Shown here piece by piece: positions 7,098 through 13,783 of a DNA stretch of 20,885 bases. Origin of the DNA: Nitrososphaerota archaeon (GTDB lineage Archaea; Iainarchaeota; Iainarchaeia; Iainarchaeales; VGJJ01); contig JAGVNS010000027.1 in assembly GCA_020053155.1 (NCBI GenBank), forward strand, positions 1 to 20,885, read 5' to 3'. The notes under the pieces are model-generated. The model did not search any database and was not told the origin of the DNA. It saw only the letters and a list, made by a program, of their open reading frames with translations. Every line of letters begins with the position of its first letter. Position 1 is the stretch's first letter. A program made the translations under genes and the position numbers.

Positions 7098-8969
7098 CTA
7101 TTCTTTCCCTTTTTCTTTGTCATCGTGGACTTTGTATTCGGCATCCACGGCATCGTCGGCTTTATTTTCATCATTCCCTCCTTCATCGGTCGCCTGCCCA
7201 CCAGCAGATGGGGGGCTTGTTTTTTGGTAGATTTCCTGCCCGATAGCCATCAAATCCTTGTTGAATTGGTCCAATGCGGATTTGAGTTTGCCGATGGGCT
7301 TGGGTTCCTGTCCCAGCAACTCTTTCAATTCTTTCAAACCAGTCTCGATTTTTGTTTTGGTCGCGGGAGAAATCTTTTCCTTCATCTCTTCCAGCATTTT
7401 TTCGGTCTGGTAGGCGGTTGAATCGGCCTGATTCACCACTTCCACTTCTTCTTTCCTCTTTTTGTCGGTATCCGCAAACTCTTCGGCTTGTTTCCTCATC
7501 TTTTCCACTTCTTTCTCGTCGAGCTTGCTCGCGGCGATTATTTGAATCCGTTGTTCTTTTCCCGTCCCCATGTCTTTTGCGCTCACGTGCATGATTCCAT
7601 TTGCATCCAAATCAAACGCGACTTCAACCTGCGGCACGCCTCGCGGGGCGGGAGGAATTCCCTGCAACACGAACGTCCCCAAAAGCTTGTTGTCTATCGC
7701 CATGGCCCTTTCCCCCTGAAAGACCTTTATTTCCACCGCAGGTTGACTGTCCGCCGCGGTTGAAAAGATTTGGCTTTTTTTGTGGGGAATGGTCGTGTTA
7801 CGCTCAACTAACTTGGTCATGACTCCCCCAAGGGTTTCAATTCCCAAGCTTAAGGGAGTAACATCCAGCAAGAGCACGTCCTTTATTTCTCCACTTAGCA
7901 CGCCGGCCTGCACGGCCGCACCCATGGCTACGCATTCCATGGGGTCTACTCCATGTTCTGTTTTCGTCCCCAAAATGCGCTCCACGAATTTTTGGACGAT
8001 GGGCATGCGTGTAGGGCCCCCTACTAAAATGACCCGTGAAATGTCCGCCGGAACGATTTTGGCGTCCGCCATCGCTTGATTCACGGGCTTTTCGCAGCGC
8101 TTGACGATGGGGGCAATGAGTTCTTCCAGCTTGGCACGGTTGAATTTGAGCAGCATGTGCTTGGGCCCTGTTTGGTCTGCCGTGATGTAAGGAAGGTTGA
8201 TTTCCGTTTCGAGCGTGGTTGAAAGCTCTATCTTGGCCTTCTCCGCCGCTTCGCGCACGCGCTGCATAGCCACTTTATCCTTGCTTACGTCCACTCCATC
8301 CGTGCGCTTGAATTCTTTCACAATCCAGTCGACGATGAGGACATCCATGTCCGTGCCCCCCAACTGTGTGTCTCCGCTCGTGGATTTTACTTCAAACACC
8401 CCATCGCCAAACTCCATTACTGTAACGTCGAGCGTTCCCCCTCCCAAATCAAACACGAGTATTTTTTGTTCGGCCCCTTTTTTGTCCAATCCATACGCCA
8501 AACTGGCAGCCGTGGGCTCGTTTACGATGCGGATGACATCCAGTCCGGCGATTTTTCCCGCGTCCTTGGTGGCTTGTCGTTGGTTGTCATCAAAGTATGC
8601 CGGCACCGTGATGACGGCCTTATCTACTTTCTCTCCTAGAAACGATTCGGCATCCTTTTTTATTTTTTGCAAAATAAATGCTGAAATTTGGGGGGGCGTG
8701 TATTCTTTTCCGTTTATTTTGTATACGTGATTAGTTCCCATTTTTCGCTTGGCGGAAAAAATAGTCCCTTCGGGATTAGAAACTGCTTGTCTCTTGGCAG
8801 GTTCTCCAACTAACACTTGGCCATCCTTGGTGAAACCTACAACACTCGGAAATGCTTTTCCATACAATGTACTCCCTTCTGCCGAAGGAATAATACGCGG
8901 TCTTCCGCCTTCTAAAATCGACGCTGCAGAGTTCGTCGTCCCCAAATCTATTCCCAGAACTTTACTCAT
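7098..8969 (-). CDS. dnaK: chaperone DnaK (Hsp70)
   Basis: An Hsp70 of 623 residues that binds and releases unfolded proteins using ATP. It begins MSKVLGIDLGTTNSAASI, with phosphate-1 loop GIDLGTTNS, then AVITVPAYFDDNQRQATKDA, the phosphate-2 loop VFDLGGGTLDVT and the adenosine motif VILVGGPTRMP. The linker/substrate domain includes LLLDVTPLSLGIETLGG. The C-terminal tail is acidic and low in complexity. The start at 8969 is used because the conserved N-terminus begins there and GGGGGAAAA precedes it; the open frame continues upstream but the extra residues are unconserved. The start overlaps the grpE stop by 8 nt, indicating translational coupling. Confidence 0.97.
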   Translation of the reverse strand: MSKVLGIDLGTTNSAASILEGGRPRIIPSAEGSTLYGKAFPSVVGFTKDGQVLVGEPAKRQAVSNPEGTIFSAKRKMGTNHVYKINGKEYTPPQISAFILQKIKKDAESFLGEKVDKAVITVPAYFDDNQRQATKDAGKIAGLDVIRIVNEPTAASLAYGLDKKGAEQKILVFDLGGGTLDVTVMEFGDGVFEVKSTSGDTQLGGTDMDVLIVDWIVKEFKRTDGVDVSKDKVAMQRVREAAEKAKIELSTTLETEINLPYITADQTGPKHMLLKFNRAKLEELIAPIVKRCEKPVNQAMADAKIVPADISRVILVGGPTRMPIVQKFVERILGTKTEHGVDPMECVAMGAAVQAGVLSGEIKDVLLLDVTPLSLGIETLGGVMTKLVERNTTIPHKKSQIFSTAADSQPAVEIKVFQGERAMAIDNKLLGTFVLQGIPPAPRGVPQVEVAFDLDANGIMHVSAKDMGTGKEQRIQIIAASKLDEKEVEKMRKQAEEFADTDKKRKEEVEVVNQADSTAYQTEKMLEEMKEKISPATKTKIETGLKELKELLGQEPKPIGKLKSALDQFNKDLMAIGQEIYQKTSPPSAGGQATDEGGNDENKADDAVDAEYKVHDDKEKGKE

Positions 8970-9489
8970 ATTGTTTTCCCCCTTCCATTGGTAATGGTTG
9001 ATTGTTCTTTTTTTCCTCATTTTCTATTTTTTTATTTACTTTCACTTTCGCGGGTCGCAACACCTCATCATGAAAAAAATATCCTTTCTGAAACTCCTCT
9101 ACCACCACATCCTCATTTTTGGTCTGGTCGCTTTCCTGCATCACGCACTCGCTTGTGAACGGGTCGAATGTTTTTCCCAGCGGCAAAATGGCCTTTACCC
9201 CATTTTGAGAGAGGATTTGGAGGAATTGTTTTCGTACGTTTCCTAAATCCGTTTGATGGGCTGCGTCGGCATGAGAAACCGCGGCGTCGAGTGTATCCAC
9301 AAATGCCAGCATTTCCTTTAGCGCGGAGGCTTTCCCCCGCAAATAGTGCTGCGTAAATTCATTTTGTGTGCGTTTGCGGTAATTTTCAAAGTCCGCTTGC
9401 ACGCGTTGTAACGTTTGCGTAAGCACGCGCACTTTTTCCTCGTCGGGGGTTTCTGTTTTGTCTTGCTCTGTTTGCTTTGCTTCAGACAT
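8962..9489 (-). CDS. grpE: nucleotide exchange factor GrpE
   Basis: The 175-residue product is GrpE, which releases ADP from DnaK. A charged N-terminal region is followed by the long coiled coil with RVQADFENYRKRTQNEF, and then the beta domain with GVKAILPLGKTFDPFTSECV and the family-typical VVVEEFQKGYFFHDEVLRPA; it ends in KVKVNKK and a Lys/Glu tail. The ATG at 9489 has AGGTGA 5 nt upstream; an in-frame GTG at 9498 lies within that ribosome site and is less likely. It sits 12 nt after the unknown gene and overlaps dnaK by 8 nt. Confidence 0.95.
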   Translation of the reverse strand: MSEAKQTEQDKTETPDEEKVRVLTQTLQRVQADFENYRKRTQNEFTQHYLRGKASALKEMLAFVDTLDAAVSHADAAHQTDLGNVRKQFLQILSQNGVKAILPLGKTFDPFTSECVMQESDQTKNEDVVVEEFQKGYFFHDEVLRPAKVKVNKKIENEEKKNNQPLPMEGGKQYE

Positions 9490-9501
9490 ATGATTCACCT
9501 G

Positions 9502-9861
9502 TTAACGAACCATTCGTGCATCGGGAAACCCGGTAGGAGATTCAATTCCCTGCGCCGCGGCCATGGCCTTCTTTCTTTTTTCATGGAACTGCTTCATCCG
9601 CTTCCACGCTGAATCGCCAATCTTTGAATCGAGCAGCTTCGTGACGGTGTTTTGGACGATTTGGGGGCCTTGCACGTCATACTCGACCAAGACAAATTGT
9701 CCTGTGGCCGCTTTCTCTGCCAGGGAAGGGTGCACATCCACGACCATGATTCCTTCATCCCACATCTCCAAGAGGGCTTGAACGGAGACGTCGGATGCTC
9801 CGAGAGAATCCCTTTTGGTAAAAAGCTGATCTATTTTTCCCACGTGATAGGCCCTGGACAT
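9502..9861 (-). CDS. unknown protein heading the grpE-dnaK-dnaJ operon
   Basis: A 119-residue soluble protein with no signal peptide or membrane segment that I do not recognise. The N-terminal part (MSRAYHVGKIDQLF to EMWDEGIMVVDVHPSL) looks alpha/beta with a hydrophobic strand IMVVDVH, the middle FVLVEYDVQGPQIVQNTV has another, and the C-terminal third is helical and basic (SAWKRMKQFHEKRKKAMAAA). It is not HrcA, GrpE or a small heat-shock protein by eye. The ATG at 9861 lies 26 nt from the TATA-like core inside an inverted repeat, so it should be the leaderless first gene of the heat-shock transcript. Position suggests a role in, or regulation by, protein stress; this is inference only. Confidence 0.75.
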   Translation of the reverse strand: MSRAYHVGKIDQLFTKRDSLGASDVSVQALLEMWDEGIMVVDVHPSLAEKAATGQFVLVEYDVQGPQIVQNTVTKLLDSKIGDSAWKRMKQFHEKRKKAMAAAQGIESPTGFPDARMVR

Positions 9862-9877
9862 ACAAAACACCCCATTT

Positions 9878-9896
9878 TGTCTAATTTTTTTAGACA
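9878..9896 (-). promoter_or_regulatory. inverted repeat over the heat-shock operon TATA region (candidate operator)
   Basis: A perfect inverted repeat TGTCTAA-N5-TTAGACA. Its T/A-rich centre reads TAAAAAAATTA on the minus strand and is centred about 26 nt before the ATG at 9861, where the TATA box of a leaderless transcript should be. A dimeric repressor bound here would block TBP. It is not the bacterial CIRCE element. The winged-helix gene starting at 9954 on the other strand is the obvious candidate for the DNA-binding protein. Confidence 0.6.
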
Positions 9897-9921
9897 GTTG
9901 TATGCTTTTCTAATCAATGTG

Positions 9922-9928
9922 TTTTTAA
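9922..9928 (+). promoter_or_regulatory. possible TATA box for the winged-helix regulator
   Basis: TTTTTAA centred about 29 nt upstream of the ATG at 9954, compatible with a leaderless or nearly leaderless transcript. It lies about 26 bp from the inverted repeat at 9878-9896, so the regulator could also feel binding at that site. Confidence 0.4.
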
Positions 9929-9953
9929 GGGTATTCGAACTGAAACCCCATAC

Positions 9954-10421
9954 ATGCCCCCCACGATTCGACAGGCATCCTTTCGCATCGTCATTCGAAA
10001 CATAGAACGACCATTTGAACGGAATACTGAGCGTGAAATCGAATGGATTTGCCAATCGTTAGGGTTGAGTCCAGTGAACAAGGACAAGGCGGTTGTGGAC
10101 ATTTTCAAGGAAGTGGTAAAGGCGACCGAGAAAGGAAAGGGAATTTCCTCTACAACGCTCTCTACGAGGATTAAACTCTCTCGCGGCGCCGTCATTCATC
10201 ACTTGAATAATTTGCAAGCCTCGGGATTGGTTGTAAAACAGGGAAGGGACTATTTTGCCCGCTCACGGAGCATGGTGCGCACCATCCAGGAAGTGGAAGA
10301 GGATATTAAACGGATTTTTGACCGGATGGAAGAGACGGCACACGAGATTGACCGCGCCGTAGGTTTAGAATGGGGTGCAGCCCCCGTTTCGAGGAGAAGG
10401 CACCCCGATGACGGGAATTGA
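9954..10421 (+). CDS. winged-helix transcriptional regulator, likely heat-shock regulator
   Basis: A 155-residue cytoplasmic protein. Residues about 42-102 form a winged helix-turn-helix of the ArsR-like type: DKAVVDIFKEVVKA, then ISSTTLSTRIKLSRGAVIHH (HTH with recognition helix), then LNNLQASGLVVKQGRDYFA (wing). The C-terminal part VRTIQEVEEDIKRIFDRMEE is a probable dimerising coiled coil. The first 40 residues contain an extra segment rich in Arg. It is transcribed divergently from the grpE-dnaK operon, across a 92-nt gap that holds an inverted repeat over the operon TATA region. Phr, the heat-shock repressor of Pyrococcus, is also a winged-helix protein; an analogous role here is inferred from position. 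Its end overlaps the next gene by 14 nt. Confidence 0.8.
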   Translation: MPPTIRQASFRIVIRNIERPFERNTEREIEWICQSLGLSPVNKDKAVVDIFKEVVKATEKGKGISSTTLSTRIKLSRGAVIHHLNNLQASGLVVKQGRDYFARSRSMVRTIQEVEEDIKRIFDRMEETAHEIDRAVGLEWGAAPVSRRRHPDDGN

Positions 10422-10923
10422 TTTTTTTTTCCCGGGCGTGTGGGTGCATGAACTCTCGCACGCGGTCGCGTGTGTGCTGGGAAACGTTCCCATTCATCGC
10501 GTTGAAGTGCGCCCCCATTCGGGGATGGTGGTGCATGAGCAGAGCAGCGTGCGGAATAGCCTCCTCATTGGGTTCGCTCCATTGATAGTGGGATCTTTTT
10601 TCTCCATTCTTTTATTTTCCATCAGTAAAAGTGCATGGGAGCAATCCCCCATTCTTTCCATTGCCCTGTTTTGGCTTGGATTTTCCATCGCTTTCCACTC
10701 CATCCCTTCCCACCAGGATGTGGCAAACATTCCTATGACTATTTCCCTGAGACTGGGGCAGTTATGGAGAGGGTCTGCTTCCTGGCCAAAAAAGCTAGCA
10801 AAGTCGGGCGTGTATTTCGGACTTTGGCCCGTGGCAGGAATCGTTTCTGGCTTCGCTTTCTTGGTCAATTTGACGCTTTTAACCCGTGTCGTGTGGTCGC
10901 TTGCCCTCGCGTGGGCTGCCTAA
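10408..10923 (+). CDS. predicted membrane-embedded HExxH metalloprotease (M50-like)
   Basis: A 171-residue integral membrane protein. The zinc-protease motif HELSH is at residues 14-18 in WVHELSHAVACVLG, near the first membrane segment. A second conserved-looking HSIPSHQD at 97-104 follows a hydrophobic helix and could supply the third metal ligand (the NPxxD-like Asp of site-2 proteases). There are about four hydrophobic helices (52-72, 82-97, 130-150 and 150-168 approximately). The start at 10408 is chosen for its GGAGAAGG ribosome site at about 10391 and because upstream residues are unconserved. It overlaps the regulator gene by 14 nt, so the two are co-translated; substrate unknown. Family placement is by motif and topology, not by a search. 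Confidence 0.65.
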   Translation: MTGIDFFFPGVWVHELSHAVACVLGNVPIHRVEVRPHSGMVVHEQSSVRNSLLIGFAPLIVGSFFSILLFSISKSAWEQSPILSIALFWLGFSIAFHSIPSHQDVANIPMTISLRLGQLWRGSASWPKKLAKSGVYFGLWPVAGIVSGFAFLVNLTLLTRVVWSLALAWAA

Positions 10924-10924
10924 T

Positions 10925-10932
10925 TTTATATA
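10925..10932 (+). promoter_or_regulatory. TATA box for the cysteine-repeat lipoprotein
   Basis: TTTATATA directly after the stop codon of the protease gene and centred about 25 nt before the ATG at 10954. This is the standard spacing for a leaderless transcript, and supports the ATG over the GTG one codon earlier. Confidence 0.65.
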
Positions 10933-10953
10933 GCCTCGCGCGGTTGGTTCGTG

Positions 10954-12783
10954 ATGAAATTTTACGGCATGGTGGTCTTTTTTCTTTTTATTTTTCTTTC
11001 GGGGTGCCTCGATCAAATATTCGTGGACCCGACCAATGTCCCAAATGAAGTATCGTGTGATTCGTTTACGGATGGGGGGTCGCGGGATAGCTGTTACCTG
11101 GACCAGGCCATAAAAGAAAAAAACACTACGCTTTGTCTGAAAGTGTCTCAAATCGAGGCGCGGGATAATTGTTTTGAAGGAGTTGCTAATGCATCCAAAA
11201 ATGGATTCATCTGCCTTCAAATAGGTGATTTTGACAAACAAAAAGGGTGCGTGAATCAAAATCCTGGATTCTTGGACAATGGAAAGGGGTGCGAACCCAT
11301 CCCGCTTACGAGCGTGAAAGACCTTTGTTACCGCCACGCCGCCCGTGTTTCTAAGAATGAGACATTATGTTACCTGTCGGGGGGGGAAAAAGATGCATGT
11401 ATGATGGATGTCGCCCAAGCCACCCAAAAGGCCGGGCTCTGCCAGCTCATCACGTCGAGCGACATCAAGGAATCCTGCTACATCCTGGTGGCGCCTCTGG
11501 CGGGCGATGCTTCCGCGTGCCTTGAAATAGGAGACCAGACGGGCAGGGAGTCCTGCTTGCTGAGCGTGGCAGTGGCGCAAGTGAATGAACCCACATGCGC
11601 GAGCATCCAAATCCCTGCCGTAAAGGCCGCGTGCATCGTACAAGTGAAAGAGGCGACGGAAAATACGAACGTGTGTTCTGGATTTGGAACGGTAGAGTCT
11701 GCCGATTCGTGCTATTATTCTACCGCCACCACAAATAAGCAAACAGGCCTTTGCGGAAAGATAATCGGCCAAGCGAAGAAGGAGGACTGCTATAAGGCCG
11801 TGGCCGTTTCAGTGGGGGACTCACTCATCTGCGATTCTATTTTGGATTCCTCTAAAAAAGGGTCTTGCTTGTCCGCCATTGCCCAAGGCGGGGGAAGTGC
11901 GGCGTCCTGCGACATCCTGGCGGGGGTGCCAAAGGCCGAGTGTATACTGAATGTAGCCATAAAGGCTAAAGATGCTGGAGTTTGTGGCACGCTTCAGATT
12001 GTAACCAATCAAACGAACTATCGGGACGCATGCTATGCGGGGGTTGCGGAAGCGAGTCTGGATTACACGCTCTGCATGGACATCGGAGCGACCTCTACCA
12101 AGGACGCGTGTTTCAATGCAGTTGGAATAGGAAAACCGTCTCCTGAAGCATGCGCGCTCATTGACGGGAATTCCCTCCATGATTCGTGTCTCGGGCAAGC
12201 CGCGGCAGCCGCTCAGGATGTAAATACGTGCCAAACGATTGCAAAAGCCGCGACGCGAAACCAGTGCATATTAGACATTGCGGCATCGCTTTCCGATTCC
12301 GCCCTTTGCCCGCTCATTGCCGACGTAATCGTCAAAGATGAATGCTATTCCACCATCTCCATGGCGCTGGATGACAAGGAAGCATGCGATAAGGTGGTTA
12401 CCAAAACCACCAAGGATGCGTGCGTCCTGACGATTGCCACTGCATTGAATGAGTGGCCGTACTGCCTCAAAATAAGTTCCACTAATCCATTGATTCGATA
12501 CGATTGCTTGACGCAGGTGGCGGCAGCGACGGGAAGTGTAGAGCCCTGCCAGCAAATCCCTGCCCAAACCCAAAAGGGGCTCTGTTATGGAAAAGCCGCC
12601 CTGAAAAAACCGGACTTCTTGATATGCGAACAAGTGCCCCTGAAACAAGTCGAAAACACCACCGATGCGCACGCGGCGCGGGACGCATGCTGGAACTACG
12701 TGGCCATCCAAGGAAATGGAGTGGATCTCTGCGGCAACATCATGGATGCCAATCTCATGGAGGACTGCCAGAATGCCGCATAA
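10954..12783 (+). CDS. large lipoprotein made of 22 cysteine-paired helical repeats
   Basis: The 609-residue product starts with a signal sequence and lipobox LSGC, so it is expected to be lipid-anchored outside the cell. The mature protein is a tandem array of about 26-residue units, each with two cysteines: 44 Cys in 22 pairs. The distance from the second Cys of one unit to the first Cys of the next is 14 residues in all 21 cases, while the spacing within a pair is usually 12 (range 10-21). The unit reads roughly C-x2-[IV]-x5-[KR]-[DE]-x-C-[YLI]-x2-[VI]-A-x7-[LAI]-C. This suggests a disulfide-stitched alpha-helical solenoid. No enzyme motif is seen; a surface scaffold or binding role is inference. 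The small membrane protein gene downstream overlaps its end. Confidence 0.85.
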   Translation: MKFYGMVVFFLFIFLSGCLDQIFVDPTNVPNEVSCDSFTDGGSRDSCYLDQAIKEKNTTLCLKVSQIEARDNCFEGVANASKNGFICLQIGDFDKQKGCVNQNPGFLDNGKGCEPIPLTSVKDLCYRHAARVSKNETLCYLSGGEKDACMMDVAQATQKAGLCQLITSSDIKESCYILVAPLAGDASACLEIGDQTGRESCLLSVAVAQVNEPTCASIQIPAVKAACIVQVKEATENTNVCSGFGTVESADSCYYSTATTNKQTGLCGKIIGQAKKEDCYKAVAVSVGDSLICDSILDSSKKGSCLSAIAQGGGSAASCDILAGVPKAECILNVAIKAKDAGVCGTLQIVTNQTNYRDACYAGVAEASLDYTLCMDIGATSTKDACFNAVGIGKPSPEACALIDGNSLHDSCLGQAAAAAQDVNTCQTIAKAATRNQCILDIAASLSDSALCPLIADVIVKDECYSTISMALDDKEACDKVVTKTTKDACVLTIATALNEWPYCLKISSTNPLIRYDCLTQVAAATGSVEPCQQIPAQTQKGLCYGKAALKKPDFLICEQVPLKQVENTTDAHAARDACWNYVAIQGNGVDLCGNIMDANLMEDCQNAA

Positions 12784-13090
12784 ACCCATTTCAGAATGGG
12801 AAACATGGGTTCGGGCATCCGCACGGGATTTCCTGCGATTCAAGTGGAATTCGCTCACGTCGGACCGGCGTTCAGTGATATTGGCAATCGTGGAGATAAT
12901 CCTGGCCGTCTGCATTGCAGCGGCGATTGCCATTTATCTTGACCCTGAGTGGAACGTGGTTCCTTTTCCCTGGAACGTGGCAACGTTTGCCGTTTTGGTC
13001 GGGGTCGCGCTCCTGATTCATCGCCGCACCCGCCCTTATAGGGTGGCACGGCGACTGAAAAAAAAATGGGAAAAAAAAGTCTCCCAATAG
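12773..13090 (+). CDS. small two-helix membrane protein
   Basis: A 105-residue protein starting MPHKPISEWETWVRASARDF with a charged N-terminal region, then two hydrophobic helices (about residues 37-60, SVILAIVEIILAVCIAAAIA, and 70-86, ATFAVLVGVALLIH), and a strongly basic tail RRLKKKWEKK likely in the cytoplasm. The start overlaps the last codons of the lipoprotein gene (ATG at 12773, lipoprotein stop at 12781-12783) and has GGAGG at 12759-12763, so translation is coupled. The longer open frame upstream (from 12665) is out-of-frame coding for the lipoprotein and is not used. Unknown family; co-expression suggests a membrane partner of the lipoprotein, which is inference. Confidence 0.75.
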   Translation: MPHKPISEWETWVRASARDFLRFKWNSLTSDRRSVILAIVEIILAVCIAAAIAIYLDPEWNVVPFPWNVATFAVLVGVALLIHRRTRPYRVARRLKKKWEKKVSQ

Positions 13091-13131
13091 AGTGGCCACC
13101 GGAGCGGCCAATCAACGGGAAATGTATTCTA

Positions 13132-13230
13132 TTATCTGCGCTTTCGGCGTTTGGTCGCTTTCTTGCGCGTGGTTTTACGCGCAGCTCGGCGAGCCGTGCG
13201 CTTCACGGCTCTCTTTCTTCGTGCAGCCAT
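13132..13230 (-). CDS. 32-residue very basic protein (nucleoid or RNA-binding candidate)
   Basis: A short minus-strand ORF whose product has 12 Arg and 7 Lys among 32 residues, the rest almost all Ala and Thr (starts MAARRKRAVKRTARRAARK, ends KRRKRR). Composition resembles histone H1 tails and other small DNA- or RNA-neutralising proteins. Evidence that it is real: an ATG with GGAGG 8 nt upstream and a TTTAAATA box about 56 nt upstream preceded by a BRE-like GCAAACC, giving a leader of about 30 nt. The DNA also contains three inverted repeats, partly expected from GC-rich Arg/Ala codons, so a structured RNA cannot be excluded. It is convergent with the small membrane protein gene and divergent from ribL. 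Confidence 0.6.
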   Translation of the reverse strand: MAARRKRAVKRTARRAARKTTRKKATKRRKRR

Positions 13231-13282
13231 TTTTTGTTTCCTCCATTGGGGAAGTTAATAGTTCATGGACACCCGTTCGTGC

Positions 13283-13290
13283 TATTTAAA
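13283..13290. promoter_or_regulatory. shared bidirectional TATA box between the basic protein and ribL
   Basis: TATTTAAA on the plus strand is centred about 26 nt before the ribL ATG (leaderless), and the same bases read TTTAAATA on the minus strand, with GCAAACC in front as a BRE, at a distance that gives the basic protein gene a leader of about 30 nt. One element could thus serve both directions. Confidence 0.5.
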
Positions 13291-13312
13291 GGTTTGCTAC
13301 ATCATTTAACGC

Positions 13313-13783
13313 ATGAAAAAACAAAAATGGCGCACTAAAACAAAAAAAAAAGTGCGCGTGCTTGCACAAGGAACATTTGATATACTCCATCCTGGACATT
13401 TATTTTATCTGTCGCGCGCAAAAAAATGGGGAGACGAACTCGTTGTGATCGTGGCGCGGGATCAAACCGCGCGACGAATTAAGCATCATGCGCCGATATT
13501 GGACGAAAAGACGCGATTGAAGATGGTTTCCGCACTCAAAATGGTGGATAGGGCCGTGTTGGGCGGGAAAGGGAACATCCTCACCAAAGCCGTTGCACTT
13601 AAACCGGCCATCATCGCTCTTGGACACGATCAACAACCCTCCCTTCGTGAGCTGAAGGCCAGACTATCAGCAAGGGGATGGAATGGAAAACTCGTTCGCA
13701 TTCCCGGATACGTGATTAAAAAGTTCAAGTCGAGAATCGTGAAGAAAAAAGTGGTGCGGGTTTACCAAAAGACGTCCACGTGA
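13313..13783 (+). CDS. ribL: FAD synthase, archaeal RibL-type nucleotidyltransferase
   Basis: The 156-residue product belongs to the cytidylyltransferase-like family. After a basic N-terminal tail it shows LAQGTFDILHPGHLFYLSRA (the HxGH-type nucleotide motif is HPGH) and IIALGHDQQPSLRELKARL, the pattern of archaeal RibL, which transfers AMP from ATP to FMN to make FAD. Length and motif order match that family; glycerol-3-phosphate cytidylyltransferase is the close alternative. The C-terminus is Lys-rich (KKFKSRIVKKKVV). Its last 22 nt overlap the end of kae1 on the opposite strand. The ATG lies about 26 nt after a TATA box and so is probably leaderless. Confidence 0.85.
   Translation: MKKQKWRTKTKKKVRVLAQGTFDILHPGHLFYLSRAKKWGDELVVIVARDQTARRIKHHAPILDEKTRLKMVSALKMVDRAVLGGKGNILTKAVALKPAIIALGHDQQPSLRELKARLSARGWNGKLVRIPGYVIKKFKSRIVKKKVVRVYQKTST

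Noticed and set aside
9878..9896. Intrinsic terminator (hairpin with T-run) or CIRCE element
   Set aside because: The T-run is in the loop and not after the stem, the position coincides with the promoter of the operon, and the half-sites differ from CIRCE.
12665..12772. Longer N-terminal extension of the small membrane protein
   Set aside because: It reads through the end of the lipoprotein gene in another frame; ATG 12773 has a good GGAGG site.
10951..12783. DNA-level tandem repeat or CRISPR-like array in the cysteine-repeat gene
   Set aside because: The periodicity is in the protein; nucleotide repeats are too diverged and there are no direct repeats with spacers.
13313..13783. Glycerol-3-phosphate or ethanolamine-phosphate cytidylyltransferase
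   Set aside because: Same superfamily, but GHDQQ and the basic tail match archaeal RibL more closely; kept as an alternative only.
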